Position numbers and translations under genes: made by a program. This document shows, piece after piece, positions 41,696 to 50,607 of a stretch of DNA of 52,734 nt; within the stretch, counting starts at the first letter, position 1; each line of letters opens with the position of its first letter. The stretch is taken from assembly GCF_001295975.1 (NCBI RefSeq), contig NZ_LJHU01000057.1, positions 1 to 52,734 on the forward strand, written 5' to 3'. The stretch is from Brevundimonas sp. AAP58 (GTDB lineage: Bacteria > Pseudomonadota > Alphaproteobacteria > Caulobacterales > Caulobacteraceae). The notes beneath the pieces are model-generated. The model did no database searches. It had not been told where the DNA came from and saw nothing but the letters and a program-made list of their open reading frames with translations.

Positions 41696-43225
41696 ATGTT
41701 TCGCAACGGTGCGGTGCCGACGCTTTGCATTCTGCTGTTGTCGGCGTGCGGGACGACGATGCCCATGGCGGCCTTGCCTCAGGCGGTTGATCCGGCTTGG
41801 CTGACGGAGGCCGGGCCGGACGTAGTCCCGCAGCAGTCCGACTGGTGGCGCGCCTTTGGGGACCCGACGCTCGACGCCCTTGTGGTTCGCGCGGTGCAGG
41901 ACAGCCCGAACCTACAAAGCGCCGCCGCCAAGATCGCCCAGGCCCAGGGACAGATGATGTCCACCGGGGCGTCTCTCGGGCCGCAGTTCGCCGCTGCCGC
42001 CGGGTCGAATGTGGTTCGCATTCCCCCCGCCCTGGCCGAACGGATCGACCGGATCGACCCGACGATCTACTCCGCCAACCTCGGGGTTCAGAGCAGTTGG
42101 GAGCTCGATTTCTGGGGCGGTGCGCGCAACGCCGCCCTCGGCGACGCCTATGCCTATCTCAGCGCCCAGCAGGCTTACGATGCCGCGCTGGTGTCGCTGA
42201 TCGGTCAACTCGCCAGCGCCTACATCGACTATCGCACCAGTCAGGCCCGGCTGGCGTTGGCCCGGAACGACGCCGCGCTTCGAACACAAAGCCTGGCCTT
42301 GGCCGAGGCGCGTCATCGCCACGGATTGACCGACCCCAGCGATCCCGCTCAGGCGAGGCTGGCGCTGCAGCAGCAGGAGGCGACCGTTGCGGCGCTGGTG
42401 CTGGATGTTGAGCTGGGTCGACACGCGATTGCTCTGCTGACCGGCACGACCGACGCAGAGATCGCCGACATTCTCATTGATCCAATTCCCATTCCGGCCG
42501 CGCCCTCACCTCCGAATCCGGGCGTGCCTCACGATCTGCTGCGCGCTCGCCCCGATGTGCTGCAGGCCGAACTCGTGGCCCGCTCGCAATACGCCAGGTC
42601 GAACAGCGCGAAGGCCAACCTGTATCCCTCCTTCTCGCTGTCGGGATCGATCGGGCTGAGCTCGAACACCATCGGCGAGTCCTCTCTGCTCGACATCTTC
42701 AGCTGGGACGAACGCAGCGTGAGAGGTGGCCTGTCGATCGTTCTTCCGCTCTTCCAGCGGGATCGGATCATGGGGCAGGTGCTGGTGCAGGACGCCGGCC
42801 TGGAACAGGCGATCCAGGCCTATTCCCAGGCCGTCCTCGCCGCGCAGCGCGATGTGGCCGACGCCCTCGCGCAGTACACGGCCGCCCGCGATACCGCCGA
42901 AGCTCTGGGGGCATCGACAGCGGAGAGCGAACGATTGGTCCAGCTTGCCTCTGATCGCTACGCCCAGGGCGGAGCCGCCCGCCAGGACATCCTTACGGCC
43001 CAGTTGAACGACAGCGCGGTTCAGGACGCCTTGCTGCAGGCCCGGGGCAACGTCGCCATGGCCTACGTCGCGCTCAATCGGTCGCTGGGTCTGGGCGCCC
43101 GCGCACCCGGGATGCCGACGCGAATGTCCGCCGAGACCAGCCAGCGGATGCAGGCCCGCACGCGGTGGGGCGACCGTCTCGACGAGCTCGACGGCTCGGT
43201 CAGCCAGAACGAGGGCGAACGATGA
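41696..43225 (+). CDS. RND efflux outer-membrane factor (OprM/NodT family lipoprotein)
   Basis: This ~509-residue TolC-like outer-membrane channel has the NodT/OprM pattern: DWWRAFGDPTLDALV, SSWELDFWGGARNA, YIDYRTSQARLALA, LLRARPDVLQAELVARSQYARSNSAKANLYPSFSLSGSIGL (starting about residue 305), then QLASDRYAQGGAARQDIL. The ATG at 41696 gives a short leader with lipobox LSAC; the frame is open to an ATG at 41624 that overlaps the EF-hand stop, so translation may begin there. Its stop overlaps the start of the adaptor gene. It forms the outer-membrane exit of the tripartite pump. Confidence 0.85.
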   Translation: MFRNGAVPTLCILLLSACGTTMPMAALPQAVDPAWLTEAGPDVVPQQSDWWRAFGDPTLDALVVRAVQDSPNLQSAAAKIAQAQGQMMSTGASLGPQFAAAAGSNVVRIPPALAERIDRIDPTIYSANLGVQSSWELDFWGGARNAALGDAYAYLSAQQAYDAALVSLIGQLASAYIDYRTSQARLALARNDAALRTQSLALAEARHRHGLTDPSDPAQARLALQQQEATVAALVLDVELGRHAIALLTGTTDAEIADILIDPIPIPAAPSPPNPGVPHDLLRARPDVLQAELVARSQYARSNSAKANLYPSFSLSGSIGLSSNTIGESSLLDIFSWDERSVRGGLSIVLPLFQRDRIMGQVLVQDAGLEQAIQAYSQAVLAAQRDVADALAQYTAARDTAEALGASTAESERLVQLASDRYAQGGAARQDILTAQLNDSAVQDALLQARGNVAMAYVALNRSLGLGARAPGMPTRMSAETSQRMQARTRWGDRLDELDGSVSQNEGER

Positions 43226-44334
43226 TGGGGCGATACCTGACCGTGGCGGCCGTTGTGGCGGCGACGCTTGTCCTGTCGTCTTGCGGCCGCTCTGACGGCG
43301 GAGCGGCCGACGGGCAGCCGCCGCAGGTGACCGTGGCTCGGCCGATCAAAACGGAAGGCGCGAGCGTCCTTGAGCTGACAGGGACCGTCTCCGCGTCGAC
43401 GTCTGTGGACCTGACCCCACAGGCCTCGGGTCCCATCGTGGCCAAAGCCTTCACGGACGGCTCTTTCGTTCGTCGCGGTCAGCCCTTGTTCCGGATTTCG
43501 CCAGAGCCCTACGAGGCGCAACTGGCCCTCGCCACCGCCGCGGAAGCGCAGGCGCGCGCTCAGTACGATCTGCAGCAGCGCCTCTGGGCGGACGACGCCA
43601 CCTCACGCAACAACCTGGACAATGCGGGCCACGCCCTGGCTCAGGCCGAGGCCAATTCTCGGCTGGCGCGGATCAACCTGTCCTACACGGTCGTCCGGGC
43701 TCCGTTCAGCGGCTGGATTGGGTCGACGACCGTCGATGTCGGCGACTTCGTCTCGGCCGGGACGGCGAGGCTGGCCACGATCCAGCGGTTGGATCCCGTC
43801 CATGTGGAGTTCAGTCTGGGCGAGCGGCAGGTGCTGCGCATTCTGGAAGCGTTACGGGCGCGGGGCGAGACGGTGACGCGCTCGGGGCGCGGATACCCCG
43901 TCGCGGTCGGTCTGCTGGATCAGACGGATTTTCCCTACGTCGGCGCTCTCGACTTCGCCGACCGGCGGATTGATGCATCGACCGGCGCTCTGCAGGCGCG
44001 CGCGATCGTGCCGAACACCGGCCGGACCGATCTTCTTCCAGGCATGTTCGCACGTGTGCGGATTGAGCTCGGAGCGACCGAGCCGCGAATGGAGGTGCCC
44101 GCGTCCGCGATCCAGAGTGATCCCCTGGGCGATTACGTCCTGGTGCTTGACGCCGAAAACACGGTCCGCCGTCGCGACATCGAGGTCGGAGCCGATTCAG
44201 GTCGCAACCGCATCGTTCTCAGAGGGCTGAGCCCCCAGGATCGCCTCATCGTCAACGGACTGACTAATGTTCGGCTTGGCCAGCCTGCCCGTGTCGTCAG
44301 CGCGTCGGCTCCTGCTGCGACGGCCGCGCCGTGA
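43222..44334 (+). CDS. RND efflux periplasmic adaptor (membrane fusion protein)
   Basis: This 370-residue protein starts at an ATG overlapping the preceding stop (ATGA). Its leader has the lipobox LSSC at about Cys21. The HlyD/AcrA-type order is clear: a lipoyl half-motif (VDLTPQASGPIVAKAFTDGSFVRRGQPLFRI), a coiled-coil hairpin rich in Ala/Gln (LALATAAEAQARAQYDLQQR), the second lipoyl half (TVVRAPFSGWIGSTTVDVGDFVSAG), then the beta-barrel and membrane-proximal domains. It joins the outer-membrane channel to the RND pump encoded next, whose GTG start overlaps its stop. Confidence 0.92.
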   Translation: MMGRYLTVAAVVAATLVLSSCGRSDGGAADGQPPQVTVARPIKTEGASVLELTGTVSASTSVDLTPQASGPIVAKAFTDGSFVRRGQPLFRISPEPYEAQLALATAAEAQARAQYDLQQRLWADDATSRNNLDNAGHALAQAEANSRLARINLSYTVVRAPFSGWIGSTTVDVGDFVSAGTARLATIQRLDPVHVEFSLGERQVLRILEALRARGETVTRSGRGYPVAVGLLDQTDFPYVGALDFADRRIDASTGALQARAIVPNTGRTDLLPGMFARVRIELGATEPRMEVPASAIQSDPLGDYVLVLDAENTVRRRDIEVGADSGRNRIVLRGLSPQDRLIVNGLTNVRLGQPARVVSASAPAATAAP

Positions 44335-47300
44335 TCGCCCGCTATTTCATCGACCGGCCGGTCCTGGCCAATGTCATCGCCATCCTGATGATGGTGATCG
44401 GCGGAATCGCGATCTTCGCGCTGCCCGTCGCGCAGTATCCGCCGCTGGCCCCGCCGACGATCTCGGTGACGGCGAGCGCGCCCGGCGCGAACGCCCAGAC
44501 CATTCTGGAGACCGTGGCCCGGCCGATCGAACGACAGGTCAACGGTGTCGAAGGCATGCTCTACATGCAGTCGACATCGTCCAACGACGGTCGCTACTCG
44601 CTCCTCGTCACCTTCGAACCGGGAACCGATCTCGACGCCGCCCAGGTGCTGGTCCAGAACCGCGTGGCGATCGCCCTGCCGCAGCTGCCACAGTCGGCCC
44701 AGCAGCAGGGCGTCGTCACCCGGCAGCGATCGACCGCGATCCTGCAGATGGTGACGCTCGTCTCGAAGAATGGCGACTACAATGGTCTCGAGCTGGCCAA
44801 CTTCGCCGGCGCGCGGATCCGCGATGAGCTGGTGCGTCTGCCGGGGGTGGGCGACGTCACCGTCTTCGGCGTCGGCGCCTACAGCATGCGGGTCTGGCTG
44901 GATCCCGAACTGATGAGCGCACGAGGGCTCCAGCCCAACGACGTTCTCTCGGCGATCGCCCGCCAGAGCCAGCGGGTCAGCGCCGGCAGCATCGGGTCGA
45001 CGCCGGCGCGGCCGGGAGAGCTTTTGCAACTGTCCGTCGATGTCGACAGCAGTTTCGAAACGCCGGAGGACTTCGCCAGCATCATCGTCAAGTCGGGCAA
45101 CGAACCGTCCGCGCCCCTGACACGGCTGGGCGACGTCGCGCGGGTCGAGCTGGGCAGCAACAACTACGGTCAGAACTTCCGCTACGACGGCCAGCCGGCC
45201 GCTGGGCTCGCCATCTATCAGTTGCCCGATGCGAACGCCCTCGAGACGGCGGAACGGGTCGAGGAGACCCTGGAGCGCCTGTCCGCGCAGTTCCCGCCGG
45301 GTCTGGAATACACGGTCCCGCTCGACACCACAGAGTTTGTCGAAAAGTCGATCCACGAGGTCTACAAGACTCTGATCGAAGCCGGAATTCTCGTGCTGCT
45401 GGTCATCCTGCTGTTCCTGCAGGATTGGCGCGCCACCCTGATCCCGGCCACAACCGTCCCGGTCACGATCATCGGCGCCTTCGCGGCCATGGCGGCCCTG
45501 GGCTTTTCGATCAATCTCCTGACGCTGTTCGCCATCGTCCTTTCGATCGGCATCGTGGTCGATGACGCGATCATCGTCGTCGAGGGCGTAACCCAGCGGC
45601 TCGAACAGGGAATGGCGCCCCGTGAAGCGGCGGCCGCGGCGATGGGTCAGCTGCTGGGGCCGATCCTCGGCATCACCCTTGTGCTGATGGCCGTGTTTCT
45701 GCCGGCGGCCTTCATGCCCGGCGTGACGGGTGAGATGTATCGCCAGTTCGCCCTGGTGATCGCCGCCACGGCCTTCCTGAGCGCGGTCAACGCCATAACG
45801 CTCAAACCCACCCAGAGCGCTCAGTGGCTCCGCGCCAAAAAGCAGGACGCTGAGGGTGCCGCCCCATCGAAACACCCCCTGGCCCGGTTCCGGCGCGGGT
45901 TCGAAAGGGGATACGGCTGGCTCGAGCGACGGTATCTCGCGCTCGTCGAGCGGATCGTCCGCCGGAGCGTGATCGCACTCATCATCGGGCTCGCCCTGTG
46001 CGGTCTGGCGGTCATCGGTCTGGTCCGGACGCCGACGGGGTTCATCCCGACCGAGGACCAGGGATACATGCTGGCCATCGCGCGGCTGCCGAGCGGGGCC
46101 ACGCTCGAGCGCACCGAGCGGGCGACGGCCGAGATGACTAGCATCGTGCAGGCCCACCCCGCTGTCGAGCACGTCATCGCGATCGACGGCGTGTCCGCGC
46201 TCGACAACAATGCGTCGCTGGCCAGCGCGGGGCTGCTCTACATCGTGCTCAAGCCCTGGGATGAGCGCGACAAGATCGATGGGGGCGATCTGCCCGCGGT
46301 CTTCGCGGCGTTGAATGAAAATTTTCGATCGGTCCAGGACGCCAGCATCCTTCTGACCGTTCCGCCGTCCATTCCCGGCCTTGGCCTGTCAGGCGGCTTC
46401 CAGATGCAGGCCCAGTTGGTTGATGGATCCGTTGACTACGGGCGTCTGTCCGAGGCGACGAACGCGATTGCCAGCCGGGCCGCTGACGATCCCGCGATCC
46501 AGCAGGCGTTTTCACCTTTCCGCGCCGATGCGCCTCAACTCTCGGTCCGCATTGATCGGGAGCGTGCTCAGGCGCTCGGCGTGGCCCCCGATGTCGCCTT
46601 CGACGCCCTGACGACCTATCTCGGGTCCTCGTTCGCCAATCAGTTCACCCGGTTCGGGCAGACCTACACCGTCTTCGTCCAGGCCGACGCCGAACATCGG
46701 ATGGACGTAGAGGACATCACACGGCTCTCTGTTCGCAGCCGGTCGGGCGCCATGGTCCCGCTGTCGGCCTTCGCCAACGTGGAGCGGACGACGGGTCCGG
46801 CGCTGATCAGCCTCTACAACCTCTACCCGACCGCCGCCATCAACGGATCGGCCGCGCCGGGTTACAGTTCAGGACAGGCGCTGACAGTCCTCGAACGGCT
46901 CGCGGAAGAAACCCTCCCCAGCGGAATGTCGTACGCCTGGACCGGCCTGTCATATCAGGAAAAGCTGGCGGGGAGCGCGGCCGTGGTCATCTTCGCCCTG
47001 TCCATTCTGCTCGTCTATCTGGTGTTGGCAGGGCAGTACGAAAGCTGGCTCCTGCCGCTCAGCGTGATCGGGGCCGTGCCGCTCGCGCTCCTGGGAACAG
47101 TGGCCGTTCTGCTGGCGCTGGGTTTGCCCAACACGATCTACACGCAGATCGGGCTTGTCCTGCTGATCGCGCTGTCGGCGAAGAACGGAATCCTGATCGT
47201 GGAGGTCGCCCGCGAACGCAGGATCGAGGGCGAAACGATCGAAGCCGCGGTGGTCCACGCCTGCCGCGAGCGGTTTCGACCGATCCTGATGACGTCGCTG

Positions 47301-47513
47301 TCGTTCATTCTCGGTGTCGTGCCTTTGATCCTTTCAGACGGCGCAGGAGCGGCGGCGCGCAAGTCGATCGGCGTCGCCGTCTTCTCCGGGATGATCGCGT
47401 CCACCGTATTGGCCTTGGTGTTCGTGCCCGCCTTCTTCGTTGTCCTGTCCCGTCTCAGTGAGACGATGGAGCGACGCGCGCGTCGGCAGCCGAAACTGGA
47501 ACCCCACGTCTAG
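44331..47513 (+). CDS. RND multidrug efflux transporter (HAE1 family)
   Basis: This 1060-residue inner-membrane pump of the AcrB/MexB family has twelve helices in two repeats and two large periplasmic loops. Visible features: FIDRPVLANVIAI at the N-terminus, VAQYPPLAPPTISVTASAPGA, SIGIVVDDAIIVVEG with the proton-relay Asp pair in helix 4, GFIPTEDQGY, and KNGILIVEVARE in helix 10-11. The GTG start overlaps the adaptor stop (GTGA). It should export hydrophobic or toxic compounds using the proton gradient. Substrate is not predictable. It is the last gene of the EF-hand-led operon; an IS6-family element begins 20 bp after its stop. Confidence 0.94.
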   Translation: MIARYFIDRPVLANVIAILMMVIGGIAIFALPVAQYPPLAPPTISVTASAPGANAQTILETVARPIERQVNGVEGMLYMQSTSSNDGRYSLLVTFEPGTDLDAAQVLVQNRVAIALPQLPQSAQQQGVVTRQRSTAILQMVTLVSKNGDYNGLELANFAGARIRDELVRLPGVGDVTVFGVGAYSMRVWLDPELMSARGLQPNDVLSAIARQSQRVSAGSIGSTPARPGELLQLSVDVDSSFETPEDFASIIVKSGNEPSAPLTRLGDVARVELGSNNYGQNFRYDGQPAAGLAIYQLPDANALETAERVEETLERLSAQFPPGLEYTVPLDTTEFVEKSIHEVYKTLIEAGILVLLVILLFLQDWRATLIPATTVPVTIIGAFAAMAALGFSINLLTLFAIVLSIGIVVDDAIIVVEGVTQRLEQGMAPREAAAAAMGQLLGPILGITLVLMAVFLPAAFMPGVTGEMYRQFALVIAATAFLSAVNAITLKPTQSAQWLRAKKQDAEGAAPSKHPLARFRRGFERGYGWLERRYLALVERIVRRSVIALIIGLALCGLAVIGLVRTPTGFIPTEDQGYMLAIARLPSGATLERTERATAEMTSIVQAHPAVEHVIAIDGVSALDNNASLASAGLLYIVLKPWDERDKIDGGDLPAVFAALNENFRSVQDASILLTVPPSIPGLGLSGGFQMQAQLVDGSVDYGRLSEATNAIASRAADDPAIQQAFSPFRADAPQLSVRIDRERAQALGVAPDVAFDALTTYLGSSFANQFTRFGQTYTVFVQADAEHRMDVEDITRLSVRSRSGAMVPLSAFANVERTTGPALISLYNLYPTAAINGSAAPGYSSGQALTVLERLAEETLPSGMSYAWTGLSYQEKLAGSAAVVIFALSILLVYLVLAGQYESWLLPLSVIGAVPLALLGTVAVLLALGLPNTIYTQIGLVLLIALSAKNGILIVEVARERRIEGETIEAAVVHACRERFRPILMTSLSFILGVVPLILSDGAGAAARKSIGVAVFSGMIASTVLALVFVPAFFVVLSRLSETMERRARRQPKLEPHV

Positions 47514-47532
47514 CCAAGGACGCTGGCGTGGC

Positions 47533-48344
47533 GGTGCTGTCAGTCTAACCCTAACCGGTCTCTACTGATATGCTGAAAAGGTCATGCAGGGCAGGGACTT
47601 ATGACGAAACTCAGCTTAAAACGGCATCGGTTCAAAAGCGACGTCATCAAGCGTGCGGTCTGGCTTTACTACCGCTTCAATCTGAGTCTCAGGGACGTCG
47701 AGGAGATCCTCGCCGAGCGCGGGATCGACGTCTCCTACGAGGCGATCCGCGACTGGTGCCGGAAGTTCGGATTGCAGATCGCGAGGAATCTGCGGCGACG
47801 CCGACCGGCGCCTTCGCCGCGCTGGCATCTCGACGAGATGGTGAGCGCGATCGGCGGGCGGCACATGTACGTCTGGCGCGCGGTCGACGACGAAGGGGAG
47901 GTGCTCGGCTCCGCGGTCGAGCGCCGGCGGGACGCGGCGACCGCAGAGAGCTTCCTGAGAAAGCTGCTTCGGGATCAGCCGGTTGTGCCGGAAAGGATCG
48001 TCACCGACGGTCTCGGCTCCTACAAGACCGCGCTGGATCGGCTGGGACTGGGCGATCGACATCGCCCCGGCCGCCTCCGCGAGAACAATCGCGCGGAGAA
48101 CTCGCACCTGCCGATCCGGAAGCGCGAGCGGCAGATGATCGGCTACAAGAGCGCCGCGTCAGCGCAGCGGTTTCTTACCGTCCACGCGGCCGTCTGCAAC
48201 ACCTTCTACACCCAGCGGCATCTCGTCAGCCGACGCACGCTTCGGAAGCTCCGGGCGCAGGCGCACGCGGCCTGGACTGCGGCTGTGGCGTCGTGAGTGA
48301 GGTTGGACATCTTGGCGGAGAGCGGGAGTTAAGTTGACAGCACT
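47533..48344 (+). mobile_element. IS6-family insertion sequence, copy 1 (812 bp)
   Basis: The left end is GGTGCTGTCA (47533-47542) and the right end, read inward, is AGTGCTGTCA, 9 of 10 identical. One intact transposase fills the element. No 8-bp target duplication is evident at the ends. It is in the same orientation and has exactly the same length as copy 2 at 49244. Confidence 0.88.
47601..48296 (+). CDS. IS6-family transposase, copy 1
   Basis: This 231-residue DDE transposase starts with KRHRFKSDVIKRAVWLYYRFNLSLRDVEEILAERGIDVSYEAIRDWCRKFG (starting about residue 7), the helix-turn-helix of IS6/IS26-type enzymes. Catalytic acids lie in WHLDEM, VTDGLGSYK and NNRAENSH. Length and motif order are normal, and the frame is intact, so it may be active by replicative cointegrate formation. 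A ribosome-binding-like AGGGAC lies before the ATG. Confidence 0.93.
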   Translation: MTKLSLKRHRFKSDVIKRAVWLYYRFNLSLRDVEEILAERGIDVSYEAIRDWCRKFGLQIARNLRRRRPAPSPRWHLDEMVSAIGGRHMYVWRAVDDEGEVLGSAVERRRDAATAESFLRKLLRDQPVVPERIVTDGLGSYKTALDRLGLGDRHRPGRLRENNRAENSHLPIRKRERQMIGYKSAASAQRFLTVHAAVCNTFYTQRHLVSRRTLRKLRAQAHAAWTAAVAS

Positions 48345-48882
48345 CGGCGGAGGTGCCCACCTAATCCAGAATGGTGTTCCGCAGAACGCCGGGGAATGGA
48401 GGGAGCTTGGCATCGCTAGTGCGACTGGAGCGCTCAGTGGCGCTGCGGTGGCTAATGGCAGATCGCCAACGACGGTTGGGGCGGTCACTGGCGCGGCGCA
48501 AAGCCTTGCCACTGACGTAAGCAGGGGCGACGTGAATGCGGGCTCTGTCGGGCGTGCAGCCGCATCAGGGACGGCAGGTGCTACGGGGGGGCGACTTGGC
48601 AGCGCTCTTGGAAGCCGGGCTGGATCGGCGGTTGTGAGCAGGACGGTTCGTGGAATGAACAGCATCCCTGCTGGAGCCGGGGCGGGTGTCGCGGCGAGTG
48701 ATGTTGCGAGTGGTGCGACCGGTAACGTGGTTTCAATCGCTGCATCTGGAGCGGTTGTTTCAAGTGGTCGCGCCACACAGGCTGGATCTGATGCCGCTAG
48801 TCGGGCAGCAGTAAACAATCCCGTAACTAGAGAGACAACCGCATGGGAGCATTGCATGCGGTCTGGCCGGATCCCATGCTAA
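48345..48882 (+). pseudogene. 5'-truncated Gly/Ala/Ser-rich protein tail (polymorphic-toxin-like)
   Basis: The open frame runs straight out of the right end of IS copy 1, so its original start has been lost. About 180 codons remain, dominated by Gly, Ala, Ser, Thr and Val with segments such as IASATGALSGAAVANG and GTAGATGGRLGSALGSRAGSA. This resembles the low-complexity region just before the toxin domain in Rhs/hemagglutinin-type polymorphic toxins. It ends in ETTAWEHCMRSGRIPC and no toxin domain can be recognised. The next small membrane protein gene overlaps its end. The toxin reading is inference. Confidence 0.5.
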
Positions 48883-49139
48883 TCAATAGGGCGATCCTCT
48901 ACATCATGATTTTGGCTAGGGTAGTATTTTACTCGGGAGGGATGTTGCTATTTTTATCAGCGCTGAACGTGGTCCCTGTCATGCTTGAGAATATTGTTAT
49001 GAAGCGTTCTGTTTTCGCCGAAACTCTCGATCCAATTGTTTCGTCTCTGAAGCTGTGGGGCTTGTTTGTGGGAGTCATGGTTATCGTCTGCTCCGTCATA
49101 TTCTGGAGTCCGATCGGAAGGAGCAATGATACTCCTTAA
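48876..49139 (+). CDS. Small membrane protein, possible immunity protein
   Basis: This 87-residue protein has two or three hydrophobic helices (RAILYIMILARVVFY, GGMLLFLSALNVVPVML, LWGLFVGVMVIVCSVIFW). The ATG at 48876 overlaps the stop of the upstream tail by a few bases; an ATG at 48843 would give 98 residues. The DNA is visibly AT-richer than its neighbours, unlike the rest of the window. A small membrane protein overlapping the end of a toxin-like gene is the arrangement of membrane-acting immunity genes, but there is no sequence match I recognise. It is flanked by IS6 elements and was probably transferred. Confidence 0.45.
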   Translation: MLINRAILYIMILARVVFYSGGMLLFLSALNVVPVMLENIVMKRSVFAETLDPIVSSLKLWGLFVGVMVIVCSVIFWSPIGRSNDTP

Positions 49140-49243
49140 GGCTGCTGCCCTGGAGGATCCTGGTCAGCAGTGATGAGGTGAGCCGGTCCCCGACAAGGCC
49201 GCCTGACTAAGGGGGACCGTTAGACCGAAGGCTGCGACGCTGC
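49140..49243. other. Spacer between the membrane gene and IS copy 2
   Basis: GGTCCCC (49185-49191) and GGGGACC (49212-49218) form an inverted repeat around CGCCTGACTAA. It may be a terminator or the remnant of another element's end. No gene is visible. Confidence 0.35.
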
Positions 49244-50055
49244 GGTGCTGTCAGTCTAACGCTAACTTGTCTCTACTGATAAGGTGAAAAGTCCATGCAA
49301 GGCAGGGACTTATGGCAAAGCTCAGCTTCAAGCGGCACCGGTTCACAAGCGACGTCATCAAGCGCGCGGTCTGGCTATACTATCGCTTCAACCTGAGCCT
49401 CCGGGACGTTGAGGAGATCTTGGCCGAGCGTGGGATCGACGTCTCCTACGAGGCCATCCGGGACTGGTGCAGGAAGTTTGGTCTGCAGATCGCCAGCAAC
49501 TTGCGGCGACGCCGACCAAAGCCTTCGCCCCGGTGGCATCTCGACGAGATGGTCAGCGCGATCGGCGGCCGGCGCATGTATGTCTGGCGCGCGGTGGACG
49601 ATGAAGGCGAGGTGCTCGGCTCCGCTGTCGAACGTCGGCGAGATGCAGCGACTGCCGAGAGCTTTCTCAGAAAGCTGCTGCGGGATCAGCCGGTTGTGCC
49701 GGAGGCGATCGTCACCGACGGGTTGGGATCCTATAAGACCGCTCTCGATCGACTGGGTCTGAGCAACCGCCATCGCCCCGGTCGCCTCCGCGCGAACAAT
49801 CGTGCTGAGCACTCACACCTGCCGATCCGGAAGCGCGAGCGGCAGATGGTCGGGTTCAAGAGCGCCGCCTCAGCCCAGCGTTTCCTCACGGTCCACGCTG
49901 CCGTCTACAACACCTTCTACACCCAGCGACACCTGGTTAGCCGGAGTACGCTGCGCACCTTCAGAGCCCAAGCTCATGCCGCATGGAACGCGGCGGTCGC
50001 CGCATGACCGACACTGCTAATCTGAAGAGGGCAGGGGAGTTAAGTTGACAGAACC
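49244..50055 (+). mobile_element. IS6-family insertion sequence, copy 2 (812 bp)
   Basis: The left end GGTGCTGTCA (49244-49253) and the right end, read inward GGTTCTGTCA, agree at 9 of 10 positions. It has the same length and orientation as copy 1, so the two could act as a composite unit. The nucleotide sequence differs from copy 1 mostly at third codon positions, so this is not a recent duplicate. Confidence 0.88.
49312..50007 (+). CDS. IS6-family transposase, copy 2
   Basis: This 231-residue DDE transposase is nearly the same in protein sequence as the copy at 47601. Catalytic motifs WHLDEM, VTDGLGSYK and NNRAEHSH (Glu retained, following Asn changed to His) are in place, and the N-terminal helix-turn-helix is intact. 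The genes carry 7 differences in their first 45 bases, mostly silent. It appears functional. Confidence 0.93.
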   Translation: MAKLSFKRHRFTSDVIKRAVWLYYRFNLSLRDVEEILAERGIDVSYEAIRDWCRKFGLQIASNLRRRRPKPSPRWHLDEMVSAIGGRRMYVWRAVDDEGEVLGSAVERRRDAATAESFLRKLLRDQPVVPEAIVTDGLGSYKTALDRLGLSNRHRPGRLRANNRAEHSHLPIRKRERQMVGFKSAASAQRFLTVHAAVYNTFYTQRHLVSRSTLRTFRAQAHAAWNAAVAA

Positions 50056-50157
50056 GATCAGAAGACTGCCTTCATCGCCTGATCCGGGGTCTGGTTTCCC
50101 TGTTCAGAGCCTGAAAATTCCCTGCTAGCGCGGAGGCGCAGCTTCAACCACCGCCCG

Positions 50158-50192
50158 GCAAACCCAGTCCTGGCGGGGGTTTGCGCCTTTTA
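50158..50192 (+). terminator. Hairpin with T-run
   Basis: GCAAACCC (50158-50165) pairs with GGGTTTGC (50177-50184), followed by GCCTTTTACC. It is a plausible terminator downstream of the IS element, or the trace of an older gene end. Confidence 0.6.
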
Positions 50193-50237
50193 CCGCCTGC
50201 GCCGGGCATCACAATCGGCGTCCAACTCCCTGTTAAT

Positions 50238-50255
50238 TTCCCTGTTAGCAGGGAA
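50238..50255. repeat. Small palindrome in CCCTGTT repeat cluster
   Basis: TTCCCTG (50238-50244) and CAGGGAA (50249-50255) flank TTAG. Related CCCTGTT or CCCTGCT words occur three more times within 150 bp. The function is unknown; it may be a site for an integrase or a structured repeat. Confidence 0.5.
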
Positions 50256-50424
50256 ACTCATGCGGATCTTTGCGCCCTTGAGAATGGGGCGCGCAAAAGC
50301 CCGCCAAACCGGCCCTCAGGCCTGGCGCGCACACGCGATCGCATGAGTTGGAAAACACGCGCTCCCGACACGTCGGGACCCCGTCGAGAGCATCTAAGTG
50401 GTTGATTCCACTGAAGGAAATGGC

Positions 50425-50514
<90 letters not shown>

Positions 50515-50607
50515 GCGGGGACCAAGCGCTTGGTTGAAAGCGAGGCGCTTCTCTAATCGGGCCGAGCGGGTGCCGCAAGCCGGAAGTTTCGCCGGTCTGC
50601 GGCCGGA

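Larger units (their letters stand above)
50056..50424. other. Intergenic region between IS copy 2 and tRNA-Ser
   Basis: This 369-bp stretch has no supported gene. It contains a hairpin with T-run, several CCCTGTT/CCCTGCT repeats (near 50099, 50120, 50229 and 50241) and a perfect small palindrome, described separately. Repeats of this kind next to a tRNA gene suggest an old integration site. Confidence 0.45.

Noticed and set aside
44133..46172. 679-codon minus-strand frame under the RND pump gene
   Set aside because: It is antisense to an unmistakable RND transporter and its composition (Asp/Arg/Gly/His-rich) is typical of a GC-driven shadow.
47525..50063. 8-bp target duplications around the IS6 copies
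   Set aside because: The eight bases on each outer and inner flank were compared and none match, so no duplication can be claimed.
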